A DNA stretch of 64,000 bases, taken from NCBI GenBank assembly GCA_036785705.1, contig JAWUZG010000159.1:1178001-1242000 (forward strand), given 5' to 3'. A model generated the notes under the pieces. The model had not been told where the DNA came from. It saw nothing but the letters and a program-made list of their open reading frames with translations, and searched no databases. The stretch comes from Acanthornis magna. Taxonomy: Eukaryota > Chordata > Aves > Passeriformes > Acanthizidae. Below, one piece after another: positions 11,901 to 24,074 of this stretch. Each line of letters begins with the position of its first letter. Position 1 is the first letter of the stretch. The position numbers were made by a program, and so were the translations under genes.

Positions 11901-14900
11901 CCGGCCTGCCCAAATAATATCCAGGAAGTTATGGCTAAATGACCAATCTGTGTCTTTCTTTTGTGTTTATGTCTTGATTAAATTGCTAAAGGATTAAACT
12001 GACAAATACAGATATTAATTATGAGGTAATGAAACCTCTTGAGTACATCAGCAGTTCCTGGAACACTTAACTTCCTGATGGATTAAAGACAGCATATTCA
12101 GTCTTGTTGCTATATCATGTGTTCTCATTAAGATCTCCTGTTCCCGGTTCTTTAGTACAATAGTCATATGTCTTCCACAATTAAACATATGGGAATTTCC
12201 TGTACAAGAATACAGAGTGAAGACTTTATGGAAACTTTTGAAGGAATGGCCTGTGCACTTGTACTTTGATTTTCAAGACTGAGTGGTGCTTGGAAGATCG
12301 GCAGGAGGGTTGATTCATAGAGCTTTTTTTGGGTGCTTCATGTCCTAGAAATAGACCTTAAGACTTGTTATTAATACCTGCTTTATGTAGCTGTCACCCA
12401 AAGGAAAAAAAAACAAAGAAAGAGAAAGTTGCTGGTGGATGTAGAGAAGGAGCTCAGCTGCAAAACCATTTACAAGCAGCTCACCAACTGCACGGACATC
12501 CTGGCTCCGCTGGACCTCGCTCCCCCAACCAAGAAAACAATGATGTGGAAGGAGATGGGAGGTGTGGATAAACTCCTGTCCCAGCCTGCACAGCCTGTGG
12601 CTCATGCTGAGCTGCAAAAGGTAAGGGTCAATTCCTTGTGGGGCCTATGCCACTGTGTAGATTCCAGGATTGTTACAGAGCTGGAATCTGACTGAGAGAG
12701 GTTTTGCAGATTCAGTTTGATCTGACCTCAGAGCTGGCTGCAGGTGTGCACTGGAAGCACTGCTCTGCAGTACAGGTCAGCTGGACACCTGATGGTTTGC
12801 ACACTCACCACTGATGGCTTCATCATCTGTGGAGTCATGGCCTTAACCTCCTGCACTCCAACAAGTGAAAAATTACAAAAGGAACGTGACAGCTGATGTT
12901 TCATTTCACACACTGGCACCTGACTGATTTTATACTGAGACACAACTTTTTACGTTTCTGTCCATTTCTTTTGTACTTTTTCAATTGTTTTATTGTTTTC
13001 TGGTTTATTTCCTCTTTGTAATCAGTTTGAGACATATTTTGTTTATATTTCTTTTAAAGGTACATCAGACATATTATTATTAGAATATTGCTAATAGATT
13101 TGGAAGGGTTCATTGCAGCAGTGCAGCTTCACCACTTAGAGTCCAGCTGCAGAATTACAGCTTGCTCTTTAAGAGAATGAAAACTGCAGATATTTCTTTC
13201 TTTCATCCTTCCTTACTGGCTGGCTTCAAGAAAACAATCCAGGATGCTCCTAAGATGTTTTTTTGGTTAATGTTGGAGCTGCAGAAGGCTATTACTTAAA
13301 AACAAAAAATAAAAGCAGATTTTCAGAGTGACCTAATTCAAATACTGAAATTCTGGGTGGCAGTCATTAATATACAGCTCATATTCATATCTTTGTGTTG
13401 ATGTTTGCAAATAATCTGACATGCTATTCTGAAAGCAAACATAGAAAAAATAATTATTTTCAGTTGTTTGAAAAATGCTTAAAGAGTGACAGATTTAAGA
13501 GGAGAGCAAATGGAATACAGAGGGTGCCTGAAATGGAAGAAATGAGAAAAGAGCAAGATACTACAGGTAATATTTTAATTCTGTTGTGTAGAATTATCTG
13601 TTAGAAAGTATTTTCTCTTCTGCATAATGTTTGAGAGACACATACGTAGTGTTTGTGTGCAGTATTCTACAAACCATTACTACTTTGCTGTTCTTTTGTT
13701 TCTTAAAGTTAAATGAAATCTTTAATGATGAATGAAATATTTTCTTCCTTTTGGATAAGGAGATATTTTTGGTTTCACCTTTGGTTTCTCTAATTGTCTC
13801 TGAAGCTTCAGATTTGGGTAATGTTGTTTGTGGTGGTTTTTTTTAATATAATAAAAAAAAAGCTGCCCACTTATTCTAAGCTTAATCAAACTGCTCTCCA
13901 AATTTCCAAATTAATGTAAATAATTCTATTTGTGTCTGGAAGATTTGTTTTTGTTAATATCAGGCAAGAAGAAATGTTCCATTTTAGATCTTCTGAGAAG
14001 GATGTATCCACTTTCACACCTTTGCTCTGCTGGGAACCTAACCTGCCTCAGAAATTAATTAACAAACCCACCTCCTGCGAGTCCACAAAGGTCAATTTTC
14101 AGAAAAGGAAAACCTCCCTTGGAAGGTGGTTCTTCTATGCTTCTGTTGGGAATAATGTTTCTTCAATATTTGCTTATTCTGGCTCTTCCTCTCAAAGACT
14201 GTGAACTTGGGTGTGATTTTTGGTTTTCAGTGGGTTTTTTTAAGGACAGTGATTCACAATAATTGCCTCTTCAACCTTGGTTTTCTATTAATACAGAGAT
14301 GCTGTCAGTAGAAGAGCCAAGTTACCTGCAGGAGCCAGCTCATTCCGAGACTGAGAGAAAAATTAGAAATGATTCCTTTATGTTGACATCACAGAATGAC
14401 AGAAATGAAACCAATGAGAACTGTGGTGAAATTATAGTGAGAAGTTTTCCTCAGTTTTAGAGACCTAAGCGTGTCTATTGGTTCCACTTTTTGCTAAGGT
14501 TCCATTTAAAACATGCTAAGAAATTACTAGTGTTTGGAAAGGATGCTAAAGCCAGTCAAGAGAGCATTAAGTAGCTTGTGTGATGAAAGTTTATTTATAA
14601 TTACTTTGGGAAACTCTCACAATGAATGAATGATTAATTAAAATTTCTATTAATCAGTATAGATTACAGTCTAATCACTATGTATAAATGAGAGCTTAAT
14701 ATTAAATATGGAATGTTGTACTGAAGAGATAAATATAGTCTTTATAAAGGATAAAACTTACATTTTGTGTCTCATATTGAGGAAATACTTAAACAATAAC
14801 AAATTTACTGTCTCTGCCATCTTCACTTAGGCTGAAGGACATTCTTTAGAGAATATGAGGCACATTAATGTTAAAAAGTGACAAAATTGGACCTAATGGC

Positions 14901-16870
14901 AGTGGAAAACATGTGCTCTGTGCCTGAACTAGGTCCATAGATGTAGATTCAGCTGTAGGATAAATCCTACAGCAAGGTACTTCCTTCCCTGTGTCAGGAA
15001 AGACATAGTAGAAATAGCAACTATTAACTCATTTTGGAAAACTTCATTATAATAAATTCTTTGAGCAGAACTGTGCAATGAGAATTGCACTGTGTGCATA
15101 AATGGTCAGGCCTAGTGATTGTCCTTTCTGTGCTCACAGGGGGATGGAGCAGCTTTCTCCGAGAGCTCCAAAGACTCCCTGGGCCAGGAAGCTGAAGCAC
15201 AGAAGGTGGAGGTGCCAAAGGTGTGTGTCCTAAGCTGATGACCCTGGCTTGTTTCAGAAGAGAACCCTGTTCTTTCCAGAAATATTAAAAATAGAATTTT
15301 TTTTAAAAAGTGGCCTCATCAACTTACACAGTGATTTTTGCTTCCTGTGAGAAGGAAACAGTTTCTGGGCTTGCTGGCTCTGAGGATGCTCAGGCACTCT
15401 GAAACCAGGGCAGTCGCTGTAGACATCAGAGGTTAAGCCCAAAATCCCAAGCCAAATATTTGAACATCCTTTTAAGCACCTGGCCAGTACAACTCCTGTC
15501 AGAATCCCAGTCCCCCAGGGCAATACCTGGCTGTGGACACTGGGACCATATCCATAGCCTGTTGCACCTGAGGTGTCACTGTAAGCACACAGGTGCCATT
15601 CTTTCTTCTGTTTCACAAAACCTTGTGTGAGCACAGAGGTGTCAGAGGCACCAGATTCCCCGAGTCTGGCCATCCAGATGCCCAGCTCCGGCTGGATTTT
15701 TCAGTCAGGCTGGAACTCCTGTCCTTTTTATCATGGTGTGTGACTTATTACACACCCTGACTAACCTTCTGTTTACTTCCTCTCAAGGAGCAAACAAGTA
15801 CCAAGAAAGAGAGTGAAGAAATAAGATGGGGCAAGAGAGCTCTTCGGTTACAAAAGACTTTACAGGTACCAGTGCTGGATTTTGTTATTAGATACCAAAA
15901 CCTGGTGTTGATTTCAGCTGGACCATGTCAGAAAAGCTCTTCTTTCCACTGTCCATTGTATCTCTGCCTCTCACTTGCAGCATGTGCTTTTTTGGGTATT
16001 TCTGTGAAAAATCAGGATTCTGGGTGCCTGATGTGTGGTGTTCTCTCCCACAGCTGCTGGAATCCCTACAATTCTCTGAATGCTCTTTTTTTAGTGTATT
16101 TCAAAGATTCTGTGCAAATAACAAACAATTATTTACACCTGAGTGTAGCCTTTAAAAATCAGGATATAATAACACTTAGTTCTTGCCTGTGATGTCACTG
16201 GGACTCTGTAACCAAAGGATATACAAGGATATCAAGGATATTTATTGTTATCAATCACAAACCATGATGGCAATTCTCTGTTGGTGTCATGGAATTGGTT
16301 GTAATTGTAGATTTTAGTAACACACATAGGTTCCAACACTATTATGGCATTAAAATGTTAGGAGTCACTTCTATAAACATAGATGCCAAGATACCCAGAG
16401 AGGTTGTGGATGTCCCATCCCTGGAAGTATTCATGGCCAGGTTGGATGGGGCTTGGAACATCCTTGTCTAGTTGAAGGTGTGCAGGGTGGGGGAATAGTC
16501 TTTAAGGTCCCTTCAACCCAGACTAGTGTGTGCTTCCATGATTCTATGGAGATTGGATCCTATTTGAGGCATTCAAGCAGATATACCCTCTGAGCATTGC
16601 TCTCTCTTTGGACTCCATGGGCTCCAGTTTTACTGGTGGGGAAGCTGACCTGACTGATTTCTCATTTCCCTCACACAGCAACTGAAGAGATCAGGCGTGT
16701 GTTCCTTCAGTTTTCGGGAGCTCTGCCGGAAAAACAACCGGAAAGAAGCTGCAGCCATGTTTTACACCGTTCTGGTCCTGAAGAAGCAGTTGGTCCTTGA
16801 GCTGCGGCAGCACGAACCCTTCGCTGACCTCACAGCCACTGCTGGGCCCAAGTTTGACATGATCAGATGA
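5936..16870 (+). CDS. RAD21L1: RAD21-like 1, meiotic cohesin kleisin
   Basis: Meiosis-specific alpha-kleisin that bridges the SMC1/SMC3 heads of cohesin on meiotic chromosome axes. Thirteen coding exons can be placed with consistent GT/AG sites and phases: 5936-6079, 6236-6365, 7842-7941, 8902-9008, 9384-9569, 10183-10284, 11270-11380, 12391-12620, 13464-13566, 14297-14436, 15140-15220, 15788-15865, 16679-16870. They sum to 1704 bases, or 567 residues, close to the ~556 of mammalian RAD21L. The N-terminal SMC3-binding domain (residues 1-~100) starts [20 protein letters not shown]. The disordered middle holds a SCC3-binding-type block ([15 protein letters not shown], ~340-360). The C-terminal winged helix (~482-567) has [19 protein letters not shown], which binds the SMC1 head. 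Loss of the RAD21-type Arg at Tyr414 is noted separately. Exons 6 and 12 use AAG acceptors. The alternatives RAD21 and REC8 fit less well. Confidence 0.94.
6903..7135 (-). mobile_element. CR1 LINE fragment in RAD21L1 intron 2
   Basis: Reverse-strand CR1: the left end reads as the complement of the 3' tail (tagaatcacgggaccatt, then ggctggaaaagccctccaac), followed by the body up to agaaattttccttaatatcc. The element is 5'-truncated. Confidence 0.9.
10628..10675 (+). mobile_element. Short CR1 3' tail in RAD21L1 intron 6
   Basis: Resembles the last ~50 bases of CR1 (aaggtcttttccaacagaaa, then attctgtg). It is diverged and short. Confidence 0.6.
16385..16550 (+). mobile_element. CR1 LINE 3' fragment in RAD21L1 intron 12
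   Basis: Contains the CR1 signature from cccagagaggttgtggatg through ccatccctggaag to the 3' tail (ttaaggtcccttcaaccca and a TGATTCTATGG end). Confidence 0.9.
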
Positions 16871-17076
16871 AGTGATCAAAATACAACTTAGGTTACATTT
16901 TTTGGAAGTAGTTTTCCTGGAAAAAAGGGTGGAATGTCTTGTCAAATTGTGGGAGCTGAGCAGAGGTCCCTTTCTTTTACACCACCCAGCAATGGCTTGT
17001 GCAGGTAGCCTGCCCCTGGTGTTCTAGGGCTTATTATTAATATTTATAGAGTTATATGATAGTTATACAATATGTT

Positions 17077-17082
17077 AATAAA
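17077..17082 (+). terminator. RAD21L1: RAD21L1 poly(A) signal
   Basis: A canonical AATAAA lies about 210 bases after the stop codon in AT-rich 3' UTR. A second AATAAA at 17735-17740 could serve a longer transcript. Confidence 0.65.
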
Positions 17083-17127
17083 ATATCACTAAAATCTATA
17101 TTCTATATAAGAGATTTACATTGTGAA

Positions 17128-17197
17128 GGATTTTATAAAAGTCCTTAAAGGAATTTTATAAGAGTCCTGAAAGGTTTTTATAAAAGTCCTTCAAAAC
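17128..17197 (+). repeat. Three-copy 23-bp tandem repeat
   Basis: Three adjacent imperfect units of the form GG-A/T-TTTTATAA(A/G)AGTCCT(T/G)(A/C)AAA, just past the first RAD21L1 poly(A) signal. Confidence 0.85.
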
Positions 17198-17749
17198 CTT
17201 TCTCAGAGACTACCTTTGGAGCTTAAATTATTTTTGACAAGGCTCGTGTCTGTTAATTTTCTCATATCATCAGGGAGAGTTGTCTGTTACCTCTCTGTAG
17301 CAAAAAATTTAGATTATTTAAAATTATTCATGTCAAAAAAGTTCAGTATTTAGTATTTAGAGGTCTAGCAGGGTACTGTCTCCAGTGTTGCTCTTGTGTG
17401 TTCAGGCAGACAGAGGTTACACTGGCCCTAGAAGAGCCCATAAGCTGCAGCAAGAAATTCTATTTCCTAGAAATCCACCAATTTCAGATTTCACAGAGCT
17501 TTTAAACTCATTAACACCTTTATTCATGTGTAGACCTATTTAAAAATGGATATTAACTGAAATATTGTTAGTTCTTTGCATTCTTATCTAATTTAGGATC
17601 AGTTTTATCCCTTTTACTGTCATTTTCTGAAGCTCTTGGTTTCCAGCTGCCTCCCACCTCTGCCACGGGGGTGGCTGTGCCCCACTCAGGTGCTTCGGTG
17701 CTGCGAGAACATCATTGTCCCGTCATGTGAAATCAATAAAAATCAGAAG

Positions 17750-19440
17750 ATGTTTCCTTTGCTTGTTGGTGTTTCTTTTGAAGGATCAAATCCTATGAGT
17801 TCATCTCAGAGTCAGGGACTCGGTGATTTTATTTAAATTTGGAAAGGATGTGTGATATTGTCACCTGACTTGGAGGTGTTCACTCACCTCAGTGACACGC
17901 CCGTGTCTCTGGACCCACTACTGTGTGTGGTTCCTGACTCACAGGGTTCAGGGAGGGTGAGGTGTGGTTTGAGAGTTTAAGGGAGGAAAAAGGCTTTGAA
18001 AGAGGTGAAGCCCCAGTGTGGGGCAGGGGCAACGTGTGGGGTGGCCACTGGCTGTGGGGGTGTTCCAGCTGAGTGTCCTTTCTGAATAGGAATATTTGAT
18101 TCAATAAGTAATAGGCCTTTTTTGCTGTTCTCTGAGGGATTCCTTTTTCTGGGCATAAGGAAGGGAAAAGCATCCCTGTATGGTAAAAACCTCTCACTTT
18201 TCTGCAAAAGAAATGCTATTTTTGGGTGGGAACAGGAGCATGGCTCAGGCCAAGACTGGAAGCAAGGGCGGCTTATCTTTTCCTTGTGGCAGGCGTGGCA
18301 CTTCCAAAGCCAAGAGCTGACCTGGGAAAAGGGTTTGGTGAAAATCTTTCCCTCTCTCCATGCAGCAGGCCCAATCTCCCTGGAGCAGAGCTCCTGCTCT
18401 GCAGGTCAGAGCATCCTGGGAGACCAAGCACCGCAGAGAGAAGGAGAAACCATTTTTCTCTCCCAAAAGCTATCAGGAATGACTCTGCATCTCACAGCAG
18501 AGCTGCTGCCTGTGCCACATGGTCAGAGCTGCTCCAGTGGCAGCAGATGTGATAACTCATTAATTTTCCTTTCAAGGAGAGAGGCTGTACATTGGATTCA
18601 CCGGGAACAAGGGAAACAAAAGGGAGCTGGAGGCGGGCAGGAATAAATGGGAGGCAGGATATATATATATATATACACTGAAAACAGTCTGTGTGTTGGG
18701 ATAAATGAGGTACAAATCAAGCAGGAAATAGAGCTGGAAGAAAGACTGACATGTATTTACCAAACAGGTTTGTCAGAACTCCGGAATAACCATGGGGGAG
18801 TGACAAAGGCAGCTGCGAATGTCTGGGAAGCACAATGGGCCTCGGGTCCAGACCCAAACCGGGAGCAGGTTCTACTCTGACCGTGAACATTTCCCACATG
18901 GACATTTCCCTCCATGAGTCCGTATGTGGATACACACACGTTGGATGTTCTGCGGATGTTTGTAACACAGGTACATGCGCATCTCTCACGCTCCTGCTCC
19001 CCACGGGGCTGTCCGCAGCCGACCTTGGGCGCTCCTGGCCGCAGGCGCCGGAGCAGAGCCAGAGCCGGTGCCCTGCTGCTCCCCGCACAGGCTGCAGAAG
19101 GAGGCGCGGGGACTCCCGAGACATTTCCTCAGCAAATAATTTGGGAAGCTTGATCTTGACAGTTACAGCAGGAAGCGTGTGGGCAGTGCCATGAGTAACC
19201 GGGCTGTGCTGGAGGACGGGACGTGCCGTGCCGTGCCAGCCTTCAGCCTCATCTCCCAAACCCCCCGGGCCCCAGTCACAGCCCGGGGCAGCAGCTCGGG
19301 GCGGCTGATGCTTCTCCACCCCAGCCTCAGCGATTCGGGCTGATCCAGAGGGATGGAAATGGGGCACAAAATCCCGGTTTTTTTATGATTTTACTTTATG
19401 AAAGTGCGTCACTAATTAGAGGCAGGGATCTCCTCAATGC
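17750..19440. other. RAD21L1-SNPH intergenic region
   Basis: The AT-rich composition of RAD21L1 gives way to GC-rich DNA here. Open frames up to 174 codons occur (18122-18646 plus) but have no recognisable domain and several rival frames. A (TA)n microsatellite lies at 18659-18676. Confidence 0.6.
18659..18676. repeat. (TA)n microsatellite
   Basis: About nine TA units between RAD21L1 and SNPH. Confidence 0.9.
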
Positions 19441-19449
19441 TAGACTTCT

Positions 19450-20330
19450 TAAGACGAAAATAACGACGCTGGGGGGACTCCAAGGGCCCGGTGGCCGCAG
19501 CGCGGGGCCGCCCCGGCTCCCCCCTCCCCTTCCTCCTTCCTCCTCCTCCTCCTCCGGGGTTACGCGGGGCGAGGAGCCCAGCGCCACCGGGCGCAGGGCA
19601 CACCCGGCCCGCGGGGCTTCGCAGACGGGGAGGGACCCCAAAACCTGGCTGGTTTCTTTTTTTGAGGTGGTTGCGCCTCCCCGGTAGAGGGGAGTTGCCA
19701 TAGAAACGGGGGGAAACCCGGCGGGGGGGGGCGGGGGGAGGCACCCGCGGCGCCGTCGCTTTAAGCTCGCAGAGGAGGGAGCAAATTACGCAGCTGCACG
19801 GCTCATCCCTCCCTCCCTCCCTCCCTTTTCCATCCATCCCTCCCTCCCTTCTCCATCCATCCCTCCTCCATCCCTCCCTCATCCCTCCCTCATCCCTCCA
19901 GCGCTCCCGGCCGCCCCGCCGCACCCATGGAGGCCGGCGCAGGTGATGGAGGCGGGAGAGGGCGCGGGGTGCGGGGTGGGGCGCGGGGCACCGCACCGGA
20001 CACCGCACCGGGCATCGCACCGGGTACCGCACCGGGCCCCGCGCCCCCCGCCGCCGCCGCTCACCGTCCACTCTCTTCCTTCCCCGGCAGGTCGCTGAGC
20101 CCCTCGCCCCGGCGCTGCCGTCCCCGACATCGGCGGGGCCCCGCGCAGGTGAGCGGTGCGGGGCGCGGTGCGGTGCGGGGGGCGCGGTGCGGGGCCCCGC
20201 GGCCGCCGTGACTCATCCCTTTCTGGCTGCAGATTCGGGGTGGGGGGAGGCGGGGGGCGCAGCCGGGTCTGCCAGCGCCGCTCCGCATCAGGGAGGGCGG
20301 GGGGGCGGGGGTGGTTCCCGGGGCACAGGG
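19450..20330 (+). promoter_or_regulatory. SNPH: SNPH CpG-island promoter with non-coding exons
   Basis: A CpG-dense island 6.5 kb upstream of the first SNPH coding exon. It has an RFX/X-box-like motif (GTTGCC AT AGAAAC, 19694-19707), G runs at 19720-19740 and a (CCCT/CCAT)n stretch. Exon-like pieces are visible: one ending at a donor after 19942, and one bounded by AG/GT at 20091-20148. The ATG at 19927 reads MEAGA to the donor; spliced to 20091 it stops after two more codons, so it would be a 7-codon upstream ORF and not the SNPH start. Confidence 0.6.
19801..19900 (+). repeat. (CCCT)n/(CCAT)n tetranucleotide repeat
   Basis: Imperfect CCCT and CCAT tetramers immediately before the putative SNPH first-exon ATG. 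The plus strand is almost free of G. Confidence 0.9.
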
Positions 20331-20379
20331 TGCTCGGGGCGGGTCACGCATCGGGCCCGCAGCGCACCCGCATTGCGTG

Positions 20380-20960
20380 TGCCAGACCCCCGCGGCACAC
20401 ACCAGACCCGTGCTGCTGCACCAGAGCCCACCGCATGCGCTGGACCCCCACGGCACGCACTGGACCCGTGTCACACTCATCAGACCCACATCTTATGTGC
20501 CCTGACCCACACTGCATCCACCTGGACCCCCACCACACCCACCGGTCGTGCTTCACAGCCCTGGACCCATATGACAGGCTCTAGACCCACACAGCAGCAT
20601 CAGCCACGCATTGCACTCACCAGACCCACATCTCATGCACCTGACCCACTTCACATGCACCAGACCCTCCCTGCACACCCCAGTCCCACATCACATGGCA
20701 CCAGACCCATATCTCATGCACCAGACCCTTGTCACATGCATCAGACCCTTGTCACATGCATCAGACCCTCCCTGCAAGCACCAGACCCTCCCTGCACACC
20801 CCAGACCCACATCGCATGCACCAGACCCTCTCTGCATACATCAGTCCCGTGTCACATGCATGAGACCCACATCACATGCACCAGACCGTCACTGCACACC
20901 CCAAACCCACATCTCATGCACCAGACTCTGCCTGCAAGCACCAGCCCCACATCTACTCGT
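20380..20960 (+). repeat. 20-bp minisatellite in SNPH intron
   Basis: From about 20615 to 20960, roughly 17 units of 20 (rarely 21) bases all begin GACCC(A/T). Three unit types recur: GACCCACATCTCATGCACCA, GACCCTCCCTGCACACCCCA and GACCCTTGTCACATGCATCA. The 5' part (20380-20615) has longer, more diverged units with the same CAGACCC start. A 347-codon open frame spans it, but the 20-base unit shifts frame each copy and the product has no recognisable domain, so I treat it as non-coding. Confidence 0.93.
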
Positions 20961-22099
20961 GCAGCATCCCAAAGCATCTTCGGCACCATGGGGCGTTGCA
21001 GGAGCCAGGGCTGCTCTGCAGTTGACATTTTATTATTTAATGGCTCCGTGCTCCATCTCCAAAGGGACACGGGAACAACCGAGTGGGCTGATGAGCCGGG
21101 TGCTCTGTTCTCTCCTCCCCACAAGGTCAGCGCTGAGGCTGTCGCACAGAACCCACTGCTGGGTGCCTGTTCTGCTTATAAAATCCCAGCATTCCCACCC
21201 TTCCTGGGCAATGGGCATGCTGTGCTGTGACCTTGTGCCAGGAGATGCAAATCCTGGTGTCCAGGGCTGTGGGGTCCCAGGGTGGGGGTCAGAGGGGCAA
21301 TGCCTGTGCTCCCACCTCGGAGGTGCTGCAGTGGGCTGAGGCAGGAGATGTGGTGTGTGGTTAAACTAGGCCATTCCAGCGGTGTGGAGACCAGGGCTAA
21401 TCCCCCGGCACCGCCGTCATTCCCAGCTTTCTCTCAAGGTGGATGGTGGTTAGGGGAGCCCTGCTTCCGCCGCGCTGAGGCACAGAGGGGAGGAGGAGCT
21501 GTTGCACTGGAAGCTGGGTTTGTCTTCCAGGTTTTTGCCTTTGTATCCCGAAGGAATGGGCTCTTCCTTCTGCTTCCCAGTCCTCAGCTCTGCTCCTGCC
21601 AGAGCACCTGTGCAGGATGGGCTGTGCAGTGGGATGTCACCTCCATCCCATCCTGCTGACCTTCCCAGCCTGGGGTGAGACCACAGGGTCTGCATCCTGG
21701 GTGTCCTGCTCCTGCTATCATGCTGCTACAGCATTTGTCATGGAGCTCTTTTCCCATTTCCCTTTGGCTCCAGAGGCCCCAACAAGAGCCCAGCCTTTGC
21801 CCTCTGGTCAGGCACCTTATTTTTAGCTAATGAGGGCTGTGAGTTGCCACCTCCCCATTTGGAGTTGCAGCCAGGTCAGCTGGAAAAGTGATGAGCTGCA
21901 TAACCCGAGCTTTCCAAATGGTGTCTGTTTTCCTGTAATCTCTGGGTGTCAACTCAGCGTTTTATAACAAATAGGAGAATAAAAGGAGATGCTCCTGCGT
22001 TTTGGAATGGGATACAACCACTCTTAGCAACATTGATTTTTCTGGTGGTGTTGCATAAACACCCCGTGGGGTTTGTCCCTGCTTGTGCCACAAGCACTC

Positions 22100-22206
22100 A
22101 GCTCTGCCCTGAGCTGGATTTAGCGGTGGCCTTGGCAGTGCTGGGTTAGCGGTTGGATTTGATGATATTAAAGGTATTTTCCTACCTAAATGGTTCTGTG
22201 ATTCCA
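22100..22206 (+). mobile_element. CR1 3' tail in SNPH intron
   Basis: Diverged CR1 end: ggtggccttggcagtgctgg, then a ttggatttgatgatattaaa block and the CTGTGATTCC terminus. Confidence 0.8.
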
Positions 22207-24074
22207 TAATCTCCCTCTGCCCGGGACCCAGGTGAAGCTTTGGGATGAGCCTGTCTACACGGGAGCAGAGGCTCCCAGCCTCTGGAGTTACCACCACATC
22301 CTCGGAATCTTCTGAGCAAAAGCAAAGCAATCCCTGTATCCCAAAAAAACCCCATGGCAAGAGGAGTGCAGACATAGTAATGGATGTTTGCCCCCAGCTG
22401 CCTGGGTGGTGCTCCCAGTCCTGACCCCCTCCTGGTCCAGGACTTCTGCCAGCTCTGGCTGCTGGATCCTGCTCCTTCCCACTGAGACACAGCTGTATCC
22501 CTGTCCCTTTTTTGTTACAAGCTGCCCCTGGCACTGCCACTGTCCAGGGACACATGGCTCTGCTTCGCATCAGCTGCTGGTTGTTGGCCACATCCAGCAT
22601 TTTGCTTATTTTTAGTGAAGAAAAGCAGAGCTTGTGTCAGGAAGGCAGGGAAGGTTCTGGGGAGCCCTTTTTGGCCCCTGGGAAAACAAAGCTGTGGTTT
22701 CCCTCTCCGTGTTCCCTCTGCTTTTAGTCTTGTTCATCCTGGGAGGCTGGAGATCTCCCAGGGGACCCATAGGGACACCACGGTTCCTCTCTAAGCTCTC
22801 TGCAGTGGGTGAAGCTGCTCTCAGACGCTTGGGCTCAGGGCCGCCATTGCAAAAGATTCCTCACACAGGATGTGCCAAGGGAAACACGGGAATCCGGCAG
22901 CAGGCAGGATGATGGGAGCCTCGACAAAGGAAGCAGTGAGCGAGAAATCCGGGGAAATGTGGCGGCTGCTGGCACAGCAGTGTTGTGCTGAGGGTTGGCA
23001 CTGGCAGTGAGCTGTGGGCTCTCACACCTTCTCTCATGTTCCTGGTGGGGATGGGGTGAGCTGGCAGCAGCTGGATCCCTCTGAATCCCCCAGGACCTGA
23101 GTTTTGGAAGCTGATGGGAGTGAACTCTTGAATCTGTAGCCATGAAGCCCTCAGAGGAGCAAGCTGAGGAACCATCAGAGGCTTCGCGGAGCCAGTGATG
23201 AGGGTCTTTCCAGAGGTCCTGTGTCCCTGTTTCCCATGTGAGAAGCATCTAGGAGTGGCAATACATGCCCAGCCTGGTTTGTCCAGCACTGGCACAGCCA
23301 GGGGATCCAGCAAGGAGTGGGGAAGTGGCAGGATTTGAGGCAAAGGAGCATCTCTGTGGGGCAGTGATGCAGCTGAGCCTGGGCAAATCTTCCTCTGGGG
23401 CACCAGGCTGAGCCCCTACTCTGTCACAACACTGCCACCCACCACTGTCATGGTGTCATCAGTAGGTCAGCAGTTCCCCAGGTCCTCTGTGTGGCTGGCA
23501 GGAGCTGGGGACACACCAGGAGATGAGCCCCATGGTGTCACCCACCCCAGGACAGTGGCAGTGTGGGGGTCTTGTGCCAATTCTGCATCCCAGCCCTCTG
23601 TGGGGGATCTGCTTTTCATGCTGTAGCCCCAGCTGTTTCCTTATCAAGGCCCATTGCTTTTATTTATCAGGAATTCCCCAGGCTAATTCCAGTGCATGGA
23701 ACAAGCCTTGGTTTGTGCTGTTGTTTGTAAAAGTGCTACCCTTCTGTTCCACACGTGCGGGAGGCTCACACGGAGTTTTGCTGTCAGCAGCACCCGAGAC
23801 ACATTGGTCCTTGCATGGGCAGTGTCCATCCTGCTCACCCCTCAAGCTGCATTTTGGGGGATTTGCTGGGTGCTGGAGCACATGCAGGTGGTTTGCAGGA
23901 CAATCTCTGGATGTGGTGTAAGTTGGAGTGTTGGACCCTGGCCCATGCTGGCATTCCCGGGTAGTAAGGGCAGGCACAGAGGTGCTGTGCTGAGCAGGGT
24001 CCTACTGCTTCCCCAGTACGGAGACAAGCCAGTGCCCCCTAAATCACCTTCATCTTGGTCCATGAATTGCCCTG

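Noticed and set aside
15254..15673. 139-codon minus-strand frame in RAD21L1 intron 11
   Set aside because: Considered as a retroelement or nested gene remnant, but no family motif is seen and a frame of this length is expected somewhere in 64 kb.
20187..21230. 347-codon plus-strand frame with repeated HAPDP/HTSCTRP-like peptide
   Set aside because: It is the 20-bp minisatellite read in rotating frames inside an SNPH intron, with no conserved domain.
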